DNA from: Candidatus Methanophagales archaeon
GTDB lineage: Archaea; Halobacteriota; Syntropharchaeia; Alkanophagales; Methanospirareceae
Length of the DNA stretch: 7,235 bases
Reading direction: 5' to 3'
Assembly (NCBI GenBank): GCA_021161765.1
Contig: JAGGZZ010000247.1
Location: 1 to 7,235, forward strand
Of this stretch, positions 1 through 6,229 are shown one piece after another. The first letter of the stretch is position 1; each line of letters starts with the position of its first letter. The translations under genes and the position numbers were made by a program. The notes beneath the pieces are model-generated. The model had not been told where the DNA came from. It did not search any database and saw only the letters and a program-made list of their open reading frames with translations.

Positions 1-27
1 CCATAATGAAAATAAAGGCCCCAAAGG

Positions 28-93
28 TTCGTATATGCAACCAAATTCATACGAATAAACGAACTGGGTCGGTTTATACAACCGTTATACGAA
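28..93 (+). repeat. atypical attC-like site closing the upstream cassette
   Basis: The right box GTTATAC at 84-90 fits the GTTRRRY core and matches the right ends of the other sites. The octamer at 28-35 (TTCGTATA) is the exact reverse complement of 86-93 (TATACGAA), so the ends can pair. Inside are two further stems, 28-34 with 49-55 and 55-60 with 72-77. The left box is not a clean RYYYAAC, because AAC follows three bases later at 39-41, so this is either a degenerate attC or a different kind of junction. An attI site cannot be excluded, but nothing positive supports one. Confidence 0.45.
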
Positions 94-116
94 ACCAGCC
101 TATTAAGACAATAAAT

Positions 117-121
117 GGAGG
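117..121 (+). promoter_or_regulatory. ribosome binding site that fixes the OLD-nuclease start
   Basis: GGAGG lies nine bases before the ATG at 131. A TTG in the same frame at 122 directly abuts the GGAGG and cannot be served by it, so the ATG is the start. Confidence 0.8.
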
Positions 122-130
122 TTGAATAAT

Positions 131-2128
131 ATGATAATAAAAGCTGTTGAAGTTAAGAATTTTAGATCAATCCGAGAAACCCGTTTGGATTGTGACGATC
201 TTACAGCCATTGTAGGACGAAATGGCGCTGGCAAATCCTCTTTTCTTTATGCCATAGATACTTTTTATGATATTGCGGCGCCGATAACTGAAGAAGATTT
301 CTTTGATCGAGATATGGGAACGCCAATAGAAATCCGTGTAACTTATGGTGACCTTCGCGATGATGAAAAGGAAGAATTTCACCCATATATAAGGGACAAT
401 AGGTTAATCGTTACAAAGCGCATTTCAAGCGAAAATGGTCGAATAACGCAACACTATTATGCTGCGGCTTTACAGATACCTCAGTTCGCTGAGATAAGAG
501 CTAAATCTGGTAAAACAGACCGTCGTAATGCTTGGAAGGAACTAGTTGATAGTGATAACTTAGTCGATTTAGGTGGAAGTGCCAAAAGTTCGGATGAAGT
601 CGAACGACTTATGACTGAATACGAAGCTAATCATCCAGAACTCATGGAACCGGTTGAGCGGAAAGAACAATTTTTTGGACCCAGAAACATTGGAGGGGGC
701 AAACTCGACAAGTTCACAAAGTTTGTTTTGGTTCCTGCAGTTCGGGAGGCTTCAGATGAGGTAAGTGGTAAGAAAGGAGCGATCTATCAGATTTTGGATA
801 TGATTGTTTTAAGAAAGATTAATGCTAGAGAAGATATACAAAAATTCAAATCAGAATTTGAAGAAAGAGTTAAAAAACTCTATAGCTCTGAAAATCTCAC
901 CGAGTTGCCGGAACTTGGAAACTCAATTTCTCAAACACTTGAAAAGTTTGCGCCCGGTTCCAAATTAAACTTAGGATGGGATGAGGTTAAGCCTCCTGAG
1001 GTCCTACCTCCTGCCGCAAAGGCAACTCTAATCGAAGACAGTTTTGAGGGCGAAATAACTCGCAAAGGTCATGGACTCCAAAGGGCATTAATAGTCACCT
1101 TACTCCAACATTTAGCTATGACAGTTCCGGTAGAGCCAACCGCTGGGGGTTCGGCTGAGGAAGAAACTAACATTCCAGAATCTAAAGACCTTAAATCATC
1201 ACAAGGACCTGATCTCATTTTAGCTATTGAGGAACCAGAGCTGTATCTCCATCCATCACGTTGTCGTTACCTATCTAACCTCTTAATTCAACTTGCTGAG
1301 AAACCAGGAGTTGGCCTCGGTGTTAGCAACCAAATTATATATACAAGTCACTCTCCGTATTTTGTAGATCTCCATCGTTTTGATCAAATTCGAATGGTAA
1401 GAAAGGTGCCTTCACCGGATTCAGTTGTGCCGCAAAGCATTGTTACGCATTTTTCCCTAGACCAAGCCGCAAAGGAAATAGCGAAAGTGTGTAATGCTAA
1501 TCCCGCCGATTTCACTAGGGATAGCTTTAGAGCACGTGCGATGTCTGTTATGAATACAATTGTGAACGAAGGATTTTTTGCGGACACGGTTGTAGTCGTA
1601 GAGGGACTATCTGAAGTAGGCACGTTATGGCAGATTCAAGAGATAATGAAAAAGGATTGGTACCAACTTGGAATAGTCGTAGTCCCAGCAGGCGGAAAGA
1701 ACAATATAGACCGTCCCACAGTTATTTTCCGAGGACTTTCAATTCCTACATACTTCATCTTTGATGCGGATTCGCACCTTATTGGCAAGGGAAAAAAGGA
1801 AAAAGATGCGAAAAATTGCAATCATAGATATCTTAGATTAGCTGGTGTACCAATAAAGGATTTCCCAGAAACCCAAGTTAATGAAACTTGGGCAGTATTT
1901 AATAAGAATCTTGAAGGAATATTCAAAGAAGCACTGGGCAATGAGACATTTCAATCCATTCAAGAGGAGATTGCTGCTGAATTAGGATATGACGACGCAG
2001 ACCGCGTAAACAAAAACATTGAGGGTGCTGCACGCTTTATAGAACTCGTATACGAAAAAGAATATCAAATACCAACTCTTGAAGAAATTGTTGAAAAAGT
2101 CACTCAATTACGTGGTGGTGCGAAATGA
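131..2128 (+). CDS. OLD-family nuclease: ABC-type ATPase with C-terminal TOPRIM domain
   Basis: This 665-residue protein has the two-part layout of overcoming-lysogenization-defect (OLD) nucleases. The N-terminal ABC/SMC-like ATPase shows Walker A GRNGAGKS at 29-36, a signature-like segment RKGHGLQRAL at 311-320, Walker B LILAIEEPELYLHP at 362-375 with acidic pair E367-E368, and a switch histidine in YTSHSP at H407. The TOPRIM part shows VVVVEG with E491, PAGGKNN near 519-525, and DAD at 545-547, the metal-binding acidic set of this fold. Known OLD enzymes are metal-dependent DNA nucleases, several with anti-phage roles. No UvrD-like helicase follows, unlike GajA/GajB of Gabija, so it resembles the stand-alone class 1 type. 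The start is set by GGAGG at 117-121. It is the only gene in its cassette. The family is clear; substrate and phage specificity are unknown. Confidence 0.9.
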   Translation: MIIKAVEVKNFRSIRETRLDCDDLTAIVGRNGAGKSSFLYAIDTFYDIAAPITEEDFFDRDMGTPIEIRVTYGDLRDDEKEEFHPYIRDNRLIVTKRISSENGRITQHYYAAALQIPQFAEIRAKSGKTDRRNAWKELVDSDNLVDLGGSAKSSDEVERLMTEYEANHPELMEPVERKEQFFGPRNIGGGKLDKFTKFVLVPAVREASDEVSGKKGAIYQILDMIVLRKINAREDIQKFKSEFEERVKKLYSSENLTELPELGNSISQTLEKFAPGSKLNLGWDEVKPPEVLPPAAKATLIEDSFEGEITRKGHGLQRALIVTLLQHLAMTVPVEPTAGGSAEEETNIPESKDLKSSQGPDLILAIEEPELYLHPSRCRYLSNLLIQLAEKPGVGLGVSNQIIYTSHSPYFVDLHRFDQIRMVRKVPSPDSVVPQSIVTHFSLDQAAKEIAKVCNANPADFTRDSFRARAMSVMNTIVNEGFFADTVVVVEGLSEVGTLWQIQEIMKKDWYQLGIVVVPAGGKNNIDRPTVIFRGLSIPTYFIFDADSHLIGKGKKEKDAKNCNHRYLRLAGVPIKDFPETQVNETWAVFNKNLEGIFKEALGNETFQSIQEEIAAELGYDDADRVNKNIEGAARFIELVYEKEYQIPTLEEIVEKVTQLRGGAK

Positions 2129-2143
2129 TATGGGACTTGATTC

Positions 2144-2238
2144 GTATAACACAGCATATACGCTACGGGCTTACGCCCTTGCCCTTTGGGACATTGCTCC
2201 CTTTGGTCGCAACTTCGTATATGCTGGGAACGTTATAT
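2144..2238 (+). repeat. attC site of cassette 1
   Basis: Left box GTATAAC (2144-2150) and right box GTTATAT (2232-2238) are complementary except for one G-T pair. Just inside, CAGCATATACG (2152-2162) is the exact reverse complement of 2216-2226. The arms join the boxes asymmetrically: one base (A) on the left, five (GGAAC) on the right, giving the extrahelical bases typical of folded attC. The interior contains a GGGC-TTAC-GCCC hairpin at 2167-2178. The site starts 15 bases after the stop codon of the OLD gene. Confidence 0.85.
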
Positions 2239-3086
2239 GAAATTCGGCTTGGTAAAATATTATGAAGCACAGTGAATTTTATTTAAGAATGGAATTATTA
2301 CAAAATACTCTCGTAGCTATGTCAACACAAGATGAATATGAAACAGGTGATTACCAGAAATTACGAACAGAATTACTTTCACATACTGAATTACGAGAAC
2401 TAACGCCTGAATTTATTGTCACATGTCGAAATAAATCATATTTTTGGCAATTTATTAAAAATAAATTCGCTCATTACTCAGAAAGACGACAATTCATATG
2501 GAAGAGTTTTTCACCGCTATTAAACTATATAGAACAAATAGATTCTTCTCCTTCGGATCAAATAACAAAAGATTCTATAGAGAAATCAGGGCACTCATTT
2601 ATTACATCTCAATGGCAAAAATGCTTAGAACGACGTTCAAGCGATCCTGAAGCAGCCATCACATCAGCTAGGACTCTGTTAGAGACAGTTCTTAAGCACG
2701 TTTTAGATAATTTATCTATAGAATATGATCATGGTGATGATCTCCAAAAACTGTATAGAAAAACAGCAAAAGAGCTTAACTTGTCACCGGAACAACATAA
2801 AGAGGAAGTGTTTAAACAAATTCTTGGTGGGATGCTTTCAGCTGTTAATGGACTTGCTTCTCTGAGAAATCGGTATGGTGATGCTCATGGCCAAGGAATC
2901 AAATACATTCGTCCTTCTGAAAGACATGCAAAACTTGCTGTAAATCTTGCAGGAACAATGGCATCCTTTATTTATGAGACGTATGAAAAAAATCAGGATA
3001 CTCATTGATTGATGTATACGAGCCAACTTCATATAACAGCGGATATGCGGTTCCGCTATGCTCAGACTTCTCATATCCAAGATACA
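2233..3086 (+). mobile_element. integron gene cassette 2 (abortive-infection family protein)
   Basis: An 854-base cassette with one gene starting 29 bases inside the left edge and one short attC (3031-3092). The right boundary carries a variant core base (A instead of G at 3086), so that edge is placed by alignment with the other sites. Confidence 0.6.
2262..3008 (+). CDS. abortive-infection family protein (Abi C-terminal, HEPN-like domain)
   Basis: A 248-residue soluble protein without signal or membrane segments. The C-terminal half, from about 131 (AAITSARTLLETVLKHVL) to about 240, resembles the abortive infection C-terminal domain found in AbiJ-type proteins. Its hallmark here is LRNRYGDAHG at 201-210, where R202/R204 and H209 give the R-X4-6-H pattern of HEPN ribonucleases. 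The N-terminal 100 residues are helical, charged and unrecognised. HEPN proteins of this kind are known or suspected to cleave RNA during phage infection; that role is inferred here. The ATG at 2262 has no clear Shine-Dalgarno site, and an in-frame TAA at 2253-2255 rules out read-in from the attC. A later ATG at 2289 is possible but no better supported. Between an OLD nuclease and an R-M system, a defence role is reasonable. Confidence 0.8.
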   Translation: MKHSEFYLRMELLQNTLVAMSTQDEYETGDYQKLRTELLSHTELRELTPEFIVTCRNKSYFWQFIKNKFAHYSERRQFIWKSFSPLLNYIEQIDSSPSDQITKDSIEKSGHSFITSQWQKCLERRSSDPEAAITSARTLLETVLKHVLDNLSIEYDHGDDLQKLYRKTAKELNLSPEQHKEEVFKQILGGMLSAVNGLASLRNRYGDAHGQGIKYIRPSERHAKLAVNLAGTMASFIYETYEKNQDTH

Positions 3087-3092
3087 TTATAC
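3031..3092 (+). repeat. short attC site of cassette 2, variant right core
   Basis: Left box ATATAAC (3031-3037) and right box ATTATAC (3086-3092). GGATATG (3041-3047) is the exact reverse complement of CATATCC (3072-3078), and a small GCGG-TT-CCGC hairpin sits at 3047-3056. At 62 bases it is the shortest clear site here. The right box starts with A where the consensus and the other sites have G, at the base next to the strand cut. Confidence 0.75.
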
Positions 3093-3124
3093 GCCATTGG
3101 TCGCTTTGAAATGGTTATGAGAAT

Positions 3125-4537
3125 ATGAAAATGATAAAGTATCGGCAAAAAAGATACAAACCATTACTGATAAGAGAAGAAGCAATGGTGGACTATGAAG
3201 TTCATCAAAACATAGTGAATAATAATCTAAAAGGGGTCAAGAAAGACTACGGAATGTTTTTCACCCCTGAACGCATTGTTGATTTTATGGTTAACTTGAT
3301 TGATATTGCTAAATACGCTGGCAAAAAAGACATTGCTATCTTAGAACCTGCCTGTGGCCTGGCACAGTTTTTAGTCGGAATAAGAAGGAACCAACCCACA
3401 CTTTCGGAGCAATCAAAACTTTTCGGAGTAGAAATTAATCAGAATGTAATTAATTATTTAACTACTTTAAATATTGGCAATAATATCGAAATAATCAATG
3501 ATGACTATCTTTTATGGCAACCACCGTTGTCTTTTGATTTAGTTATTGGCAATCCGCCTTATGGCATTCCGAGTCTTTCCAAACATTATACTATAAAAAT
3601 AGACCCTGCCACTAAGGAAAAATATAAAAGTCTGTATGAGACTTGGTATGGGAAATATAATGTTTACGGTGCCTTTATAGAAAAATCCATTAAGTTGCTC
3701 CAACCTGAAGGACAACTGATTTTTATCGTTCCTCCTACATTTATGATACTGGATGAATTTAAAAAACTGAGAACTTTTTTATCCCAAAATGGAGGAACTG
3801 CTATAATTTACTTGGGACCAAATGTCTTTAAACCTGAAGCGGATGTTTCGTCAGTAGTACTTAACTTCCTTAAATCTGATAAGTTCACTTCTAGGTTAGA
3901 ACTTTTGGAATATAGAGATAATAAGATTAGTACGATAAAAATTAACTCTCACTGGCAAGGTGAGGTAGTCAAGTTTGAAACAGATTATACACACACCATA
4001 GAAAGTATTTGTTCTTATCGGTTAGGTGATATTTATGAAATTAGAATCTCTCCACGGACTCCTGAAATTAAAAATAGTCCCTATATAGCAAAAGAAAGGC
4101 CTCTTAGAGAAAATGATTATTTGCCTCTTTTAAATGGACGAAATCTTAAGTGTAACAAGATTATCTATAACAATCTTACAGGTTATTGGATTAAAAAGTC
4201 AGAAGTAAAGGAACTACGGCAGTATTTTGGTGCTCCACATATCGTAGTTGGTTTAGGTTTTAGAGAAAATGGGAAAGTGGGAGCAGCTATAGATGAAAAA
4301 TGCTATCCCTGGATGGGCGATATTTATCACCTCTTAAGAAAAAATGATTTATTTAATATAGAGTTTGATATGAGTAATTCAGAGATAGTAGAATATCTCA
4401 ATTCAGATTATGTAAGAAAATATGTAAAAGATGTATACCGTGAAATTACCTACCATTTAAGCATTACTCAATTGAAAAGCCTTTCTTTGCCCACAAAAGA
4501 AGAATGGCAGGAAATAAAAAAGAAGGAGATATTATGA
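3125..4537 (+). CDS. M.TaqI-like DNA adenine-N6 methyltransferase
   Basis: A 470-residue type II methyltransferase close to M.TaqI, which methylates A in TCGA. Visible motifs: motif X GMFFTPERIVDFMV at 43-56; AdoMet motif I ILEPACGLAQFL at 72-83 (EPAC as in M.TaqI); FGVEIN at 100-105; catalytic motif IV NPPYG at 143-147; then GKYNVYGAFIEKSIKLL at 176-192. The C-terminal half keeps M.TaqI-like landmarks of the target-recognition domain: LLNGRNLK (335-342), PHIVVG (371-376), YPW (394-396) and YREITYHLSITQL (438-450). M.TaqI is about 421 residues; the extra length is partly N-terminal. The first ATG lacks a clear ribosome site; the in-frame ATG at 3185 follows purine-rich AAGAGAAGA and leaves about 26 residues before TPERIVDFMV, so it may be the true start. 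The stop overlaps the endonuclease start. TCGA specificity is inferred from homology; TCGA occurs in the window, for example at 307 and 439. Confidence 0.93.
   Translation: MKMIKYRQKRYKPLLIREEAMVDYEVHQNIVNNNLKGVKKDYGMFFTPERIVDFMVNLIDIAKYAGKKDIAILEPACGLAQFLVGIRRNQPTLSEQSKLFGVEINQNVINYLTTLNIGNNIEIINDDYLLWQPPLSFDLVIGNPPYGIPSLSKHYTIKIDPATKEKYKSLYETWYGKYNVYGAFIEKSIKLLQPEGQLIFIVPPTFMILDEFKKLRTFLSQNGGTAIIYLGPNVFKPEADVSSVVLNFLKSDKFTSRLELLEYRDNKISTIKINSHWQGEVVKFETDYTHTIESICSYRLGDIYEIRISPRTPEIKNSPYIAKERPLRENDYLPLLNGRNLKCNKIIYNNLTGYWIKKSEVKELRQYFGAPHIVVGLGFRENGKVGAAIDEKCYPWMGDIYHLLRKNDLFNIEFDMSNSEIVEYLNSDYVRKYVKDVYREITYHLSITQLKSLSLPTKEEWQEIKKKEIL
4523..4528 (+). promoter_or_regulatory. ribosome binding site for the endonuclease, inside the methyltransferase gene
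   Basis: AAGGAG lies five bases before the ATG at 4534, favouring that start over the upstream in-frame ATG at 4504, which would add ten poorly supported residues. It also lets the endonuclease be re-initiated by ribosomes finishing the methyltransferase. Confidence 0.8.
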
Positions 4538-5331
4538 AAAATCCCTTGCAAGACCTTAAAAAATACCGTTTTTTTCTTGAAACCATTCCACTGGATAAAT
4601 TCCGAGAAGAATTGAAGGATATCAAATGGGTAGAGCAGGACTTGAACAAGGCAGGACGGATAGCACTTGGCTCAGCATTGTTACCATTGGCATCAATATT
4701 TAAGTATTACTGGGAGGAAAGACAATTTCTAATCTTTGAGGAATGGTTTGAAATTTTTTGGGAAGAACTTAATACTAATCCTCAAAGTAAAGAAGCACTC
4801 AAACAGTTCAAGAGATATTATTTTGATAAAAACAATGATGGCTGGTTTAAGAAAGGATTTAAAGCTCGAATGTATAGAACATGGGTTTCTGTTCTTACTC
4901 AGTTAGACTTTTGTTATATGTTTGAGTATATCTGTGCCAGAGAAGGTAAGGAGTTGCGACTTGAAGGCAATGCGGAATTAGACAGGCGTGGAATCGATGC
5001 AAGAGTTAATGGTATTGGGTTTCAGATAGCCAAGATAAGCCAAAGAAAAGAGGCCAGAACAGTAGGTGGAAAAAAGACGGTAGTTACTATTCCTTATGTT
5101 GTTTGGAATCCAGATGAATTAAAGAAAAAAATTGAGAATCCCAGAACAAGAATAAAAAATACCTATCAAAAAATGGTAGATTCGTTCGAGAAGTATTTTG
5201 TCAAACTTCAAAATGGTTTCGTTGTTTTTAACGAAAATTATCTTAAACCGATAATAGATAACATAGATAATATTGAGAAAGTAAGAAAAGTAGTAAAGCA
5301 AATATCATTAGAATTATCGGGAGAATGTTAG
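4534..5331 (+). CDS. R.TaqI-like type II restriction endonuclease (predicted TCGA)
   Basis: A 265-residue protein, close to the 263 residues of R.TaqI. It matches that family's landmarks as I remember them: KWVEQDL at 31-37, the conserved block GFKARMYRTWVSVLTQLDF at 108-126, then the presumed nuclease core ELDRRGIDARVNGIGFQIAK at 148-167, and LQNGFVVFNENY near 235-246. R.TaqI cuts T/CGA; its methyltransferase partner lies directly upstream, which independently supports the call. The start is set by AAGGAG at 4523-4528, and ATG (4534-4536) overlaps the methyltransferase TGA (4535-4537) as ATGA, implying coupled translation with methyltransferase made first. D150 and D155 are candidate metal ligands. 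The expected (E/Q)-X-K is read here as Q164-I-A-K167, one residue longer than the textbook spacing, so the active-site assignment needs an alignment. No truncation or frameshift is seen. Confidence 0.85.
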   Translation: MKNPLQDLKKYRFFLETIPLDKFREELKDIKWVEQDLNKAGRIALGSALLPLASIFKYYWEERQFLIFEEWFEIFWEELNTNPQSKEALKQFKRYYFDKNNDGWFKKGFKARMYRTWVSVLTQLDFCYMFEYICAREGKELRLEGNAELDRRGIDARVNGIGFQIAKISQRKEARTVGGKKTVVTIPYVVWNPDELKKKIENPRTRIKNTYQKMVDSFEKYFVKLQNGFVVFNENYLKPIIDNIDNIEKVRKVVKQISLELSGEC

Positions 5332-5368
5332 ATGATTATTAACAAGACGATTAAAGACGACCAACAGC

Positions 5369-5461
5369 TTATAACACAGCATAAAAGGTTCGTGCCGACA
5401 AATCGGCACTCACCCAAATTTTTGATTCGCAAAAATTTCTTTTATGCTGGGAACGTTAGGC
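5369..5461 (+). repeat. attC site of cassette 3 (three-way-junction fold)
   Basis: Left box TTATAAC (5369-5375), right box GTTAGGC (5455-5461). The arm CAGCATAAAAG (5377-5387) is the exact reverse complement of 5439-5449. The right side has the same GGAAC spacer as the cassette 1 site. The interior holds two perfect hairpins: GTGCCGA/TCGGCAC (5392-5398 with 5403-5409) and AAATTTTTG/CAAAAATTT (5416-5424 with 5430-5438). The first hairpin is followed ten bases later by five Ts, so weak transcription termination is possible but not claimed. Confidence 0.88.
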
Positions 5462-5492
5462 GAAATTTTGACAAAAGAGAGAGGGAACAAAA

Positions 5493-5543
5493 ATGAAAAG
5501 CATGTCTTTAATCCGTTGGAATATGAACTCGGCAATTCAGTGA
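5493..5543 (+). pseudogene. 16-codon leader ORF, possible remnant of a small heat-shock protein start
   Basis: A purine-rich GAGAGAGGGAAC precedes an ATG that opens 16 codons (MKSMSLIRWNMNSAIQ), closing at a TGA that overlaps the Shine-Dalgarno of the flavodoxin gene. The segment MSLIRWN resembles the first residues of Hsp20-family proteins, which often begin like MSLVRWDPF. It may be a broken gene start, a translated leader coupled to the flavodoxin gene, or chance. The resemblance is short and is my reading only. Confidence 0.22.
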
Positions 5544-5550
5544 GGAGGTG
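5543..5550 (+). promoter_or_regulatory. strong ribosome binding site of the flavodoxin gene
   Basis: AGGAGGTG seven bases before the ATG at 5558 is near-consensus and the strongest ribosome site in the window. It fixes the start. Confidence 0.85.
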
Positions 5551-5557
5551 AAGTTGT

Positions 5558-6037
5558 ATGAAAACACTTGTGGTGGTCTATTCGAGAACCGGGAATACGC
5601 TTTCTGTGGCCAAGAGGATAGCCGGTGAGCTAGAAGCTGACCTCGAGGTCATTGAGGATAAGACAGACCGAAAGGGGATCCTCGGTTTCCTCCGCTCGGG
5701 ATACGAGGCACTGAGGAAGAAGGTCCCACCGATAGCCGAACCGAAACACAATCCCGGCGATTATGAGCTTGTCATCATCGGAACCCCGATTTGGGCGGGA
5801 CGGATATCGAGCCCCGTAAGGGCTTATCTTCTACGCTTTCACGGGCACTTCGGACAGATGGCGTTCTTCGCCACCTCCGCAGGCGGCGGCCATGGGAAAG
5901 CCCTCGACGAGATGGCCGAGTTCACAGCGGCAAAGCCTTTGGCTACAGTTGAGATCACTTCGGACCATGTAAGGAGAGGGAAGGAGGTGGAAGCCCTCAA
6001 GCCTTTCCTGGAGGCCGTCAAACCCCAAAAGCGTTGA
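5558..6037 (+). CDS. flavodoxin-family protein
   Basis: A 159-residue single-domain flavodoxin-like protein, probably a soluble FMN-binding electron carrier or NAD(P)H-dependent reductase. The N-terminal beta-strand MKTLVVVYS runs into the phosphate-binding loop SRTGNT at 9-14. The flavin-ring loop is seen in GTPIWAGRISSPVRAYL at 75-91, and the third loop in FATSAGGGHGKALDEM at 104-119. The length suits short-chain flavodoxins. The start is set by AGGAGGTG at 5543-5550. It is clearly more GC-rich than its neighbours (38 of 60 bases G or C at 5881-5940, against 20 of 60 at 4081-4140 in the methyltransferase gene), so it probably came from another genome. No redox partner lies nearby, so the specific reaction is unknown. 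Confidence 0.88.
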   Translation: MKTLVVVYSRTGNTLSVAKRIAGELEADLEVIEDKTDRKGILGFLRSGYEALRKKVPPIAEPKHNPGDYELVIIGTPIWAGRISSPVRAYLLRFHGHFGQMAFFATSAGGGHGKALDEMAEFTAAKPLATVEITSDHVRRGKEVEALKPFLEAVKPQKR

Positions 6038-6066
6038 TATTCCGGAGGGGAGGCTGTGGGAAAGTG

Positions 6067-6195
6067 ATGAAATGTCAGAAGCCAAGACCTGACACAGGCG
6101 ATTCACATGTTCTGTACTTGCTCGAATATGGCAAGCTTTTATTGCGGCTAAGAATAGTTGCCACAAGTATTGGAGTATGTGAAAATAGTATGTAA
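6067..6195 (+). CDS. doubtful 42-codon ORF downstream of the flavodoxin gene
   Basis: GGAGGGGAGG at 6044-6053 resembles a strong ribosome site, and 13 bases on an ATG opens 42 codons (a GTG just before it is in frame). The product has no recognised domain. It could be a small protein, or a cut-off second gene carried over from the flavodoxin's original operon. The spacing is longer than ideal. The rest of 6038-6273 shows nothing else convincing. Confidence 0.17.
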   Translation: MKCQKPRPDTGDSHVLYLLEYGKLLLRLRIVATSIGVCENSM

Positions 6196-6229
6196 AGAAC
6201 TATGAAGAGCGTAAGTTTAGAGGTGATTT

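Larger units (their letters stand above)
85..2232 (+). mobile_element. integron gene cassette 1 (OLD-family nuclease)
   Basis: The boundaries are the TT after the G of the right box at 84-90 and the G of the right box at 2232-2238. The cassette has one gene with its own ribosome binding site and one attC (2144-2238). The leader is 46 bases and no convincing promoter was seen in it. The boundaries depend on the usual integron cut position. Confidence 0.65.
3087..5455 (+). mobile_element. integron gene cassette 3 (two-gene TaqI-type R-M system)
   Basis: This 2369-base cassette is the longest here and the only one with two clear genes, encoding a methyltransferase and endonuclease in overlapping frames and ending in attC 5369-5461. 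A complete R-M pair in one cassette can move as a functional unit. Confidence 0.65.

Noticed and set aside
2..58. Possible C-terminal end of an upstream gene, reading to the TAA at 56-58
   Set aside because: Other frames are equally possible: one stops at 4-6 and another stays open to 123-125. Nothing distinguishes them.
122..130. TTG start for the OLD nuclease
   Set aside because: It directly abuts the GGAGG ribosome site, so the ATG at 131 is the workable start.
4504..4533. Earlier ATG for the endonuclease
   Set aside because: The AAGGAG at 4523-4528 and the ATGA overlap point to 4534, and the resulting length matches R.TaqI.
5392..5423. Rho-independent terminator after the endonuclease
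   Set aside because: The hairpin is part of attC and the T run begins ten bases after the stem rather than directly after it.
5468..5496. Promoter candidate with TTGACA in the leader of cassette 4
   Set aside because: The -35 match is perfect but the hexamer 17 bases later (AAATGA) is a poor -10, so one box alone is not enough in AT-rich DNA.
5831..6166. Minus-strand ORF of 111 codons opposite the flavodoxin gene
   Set aside because: It is the reverse shadow of a GC-rich gene with clear flavodoxin motifs and has no recognisable domain.
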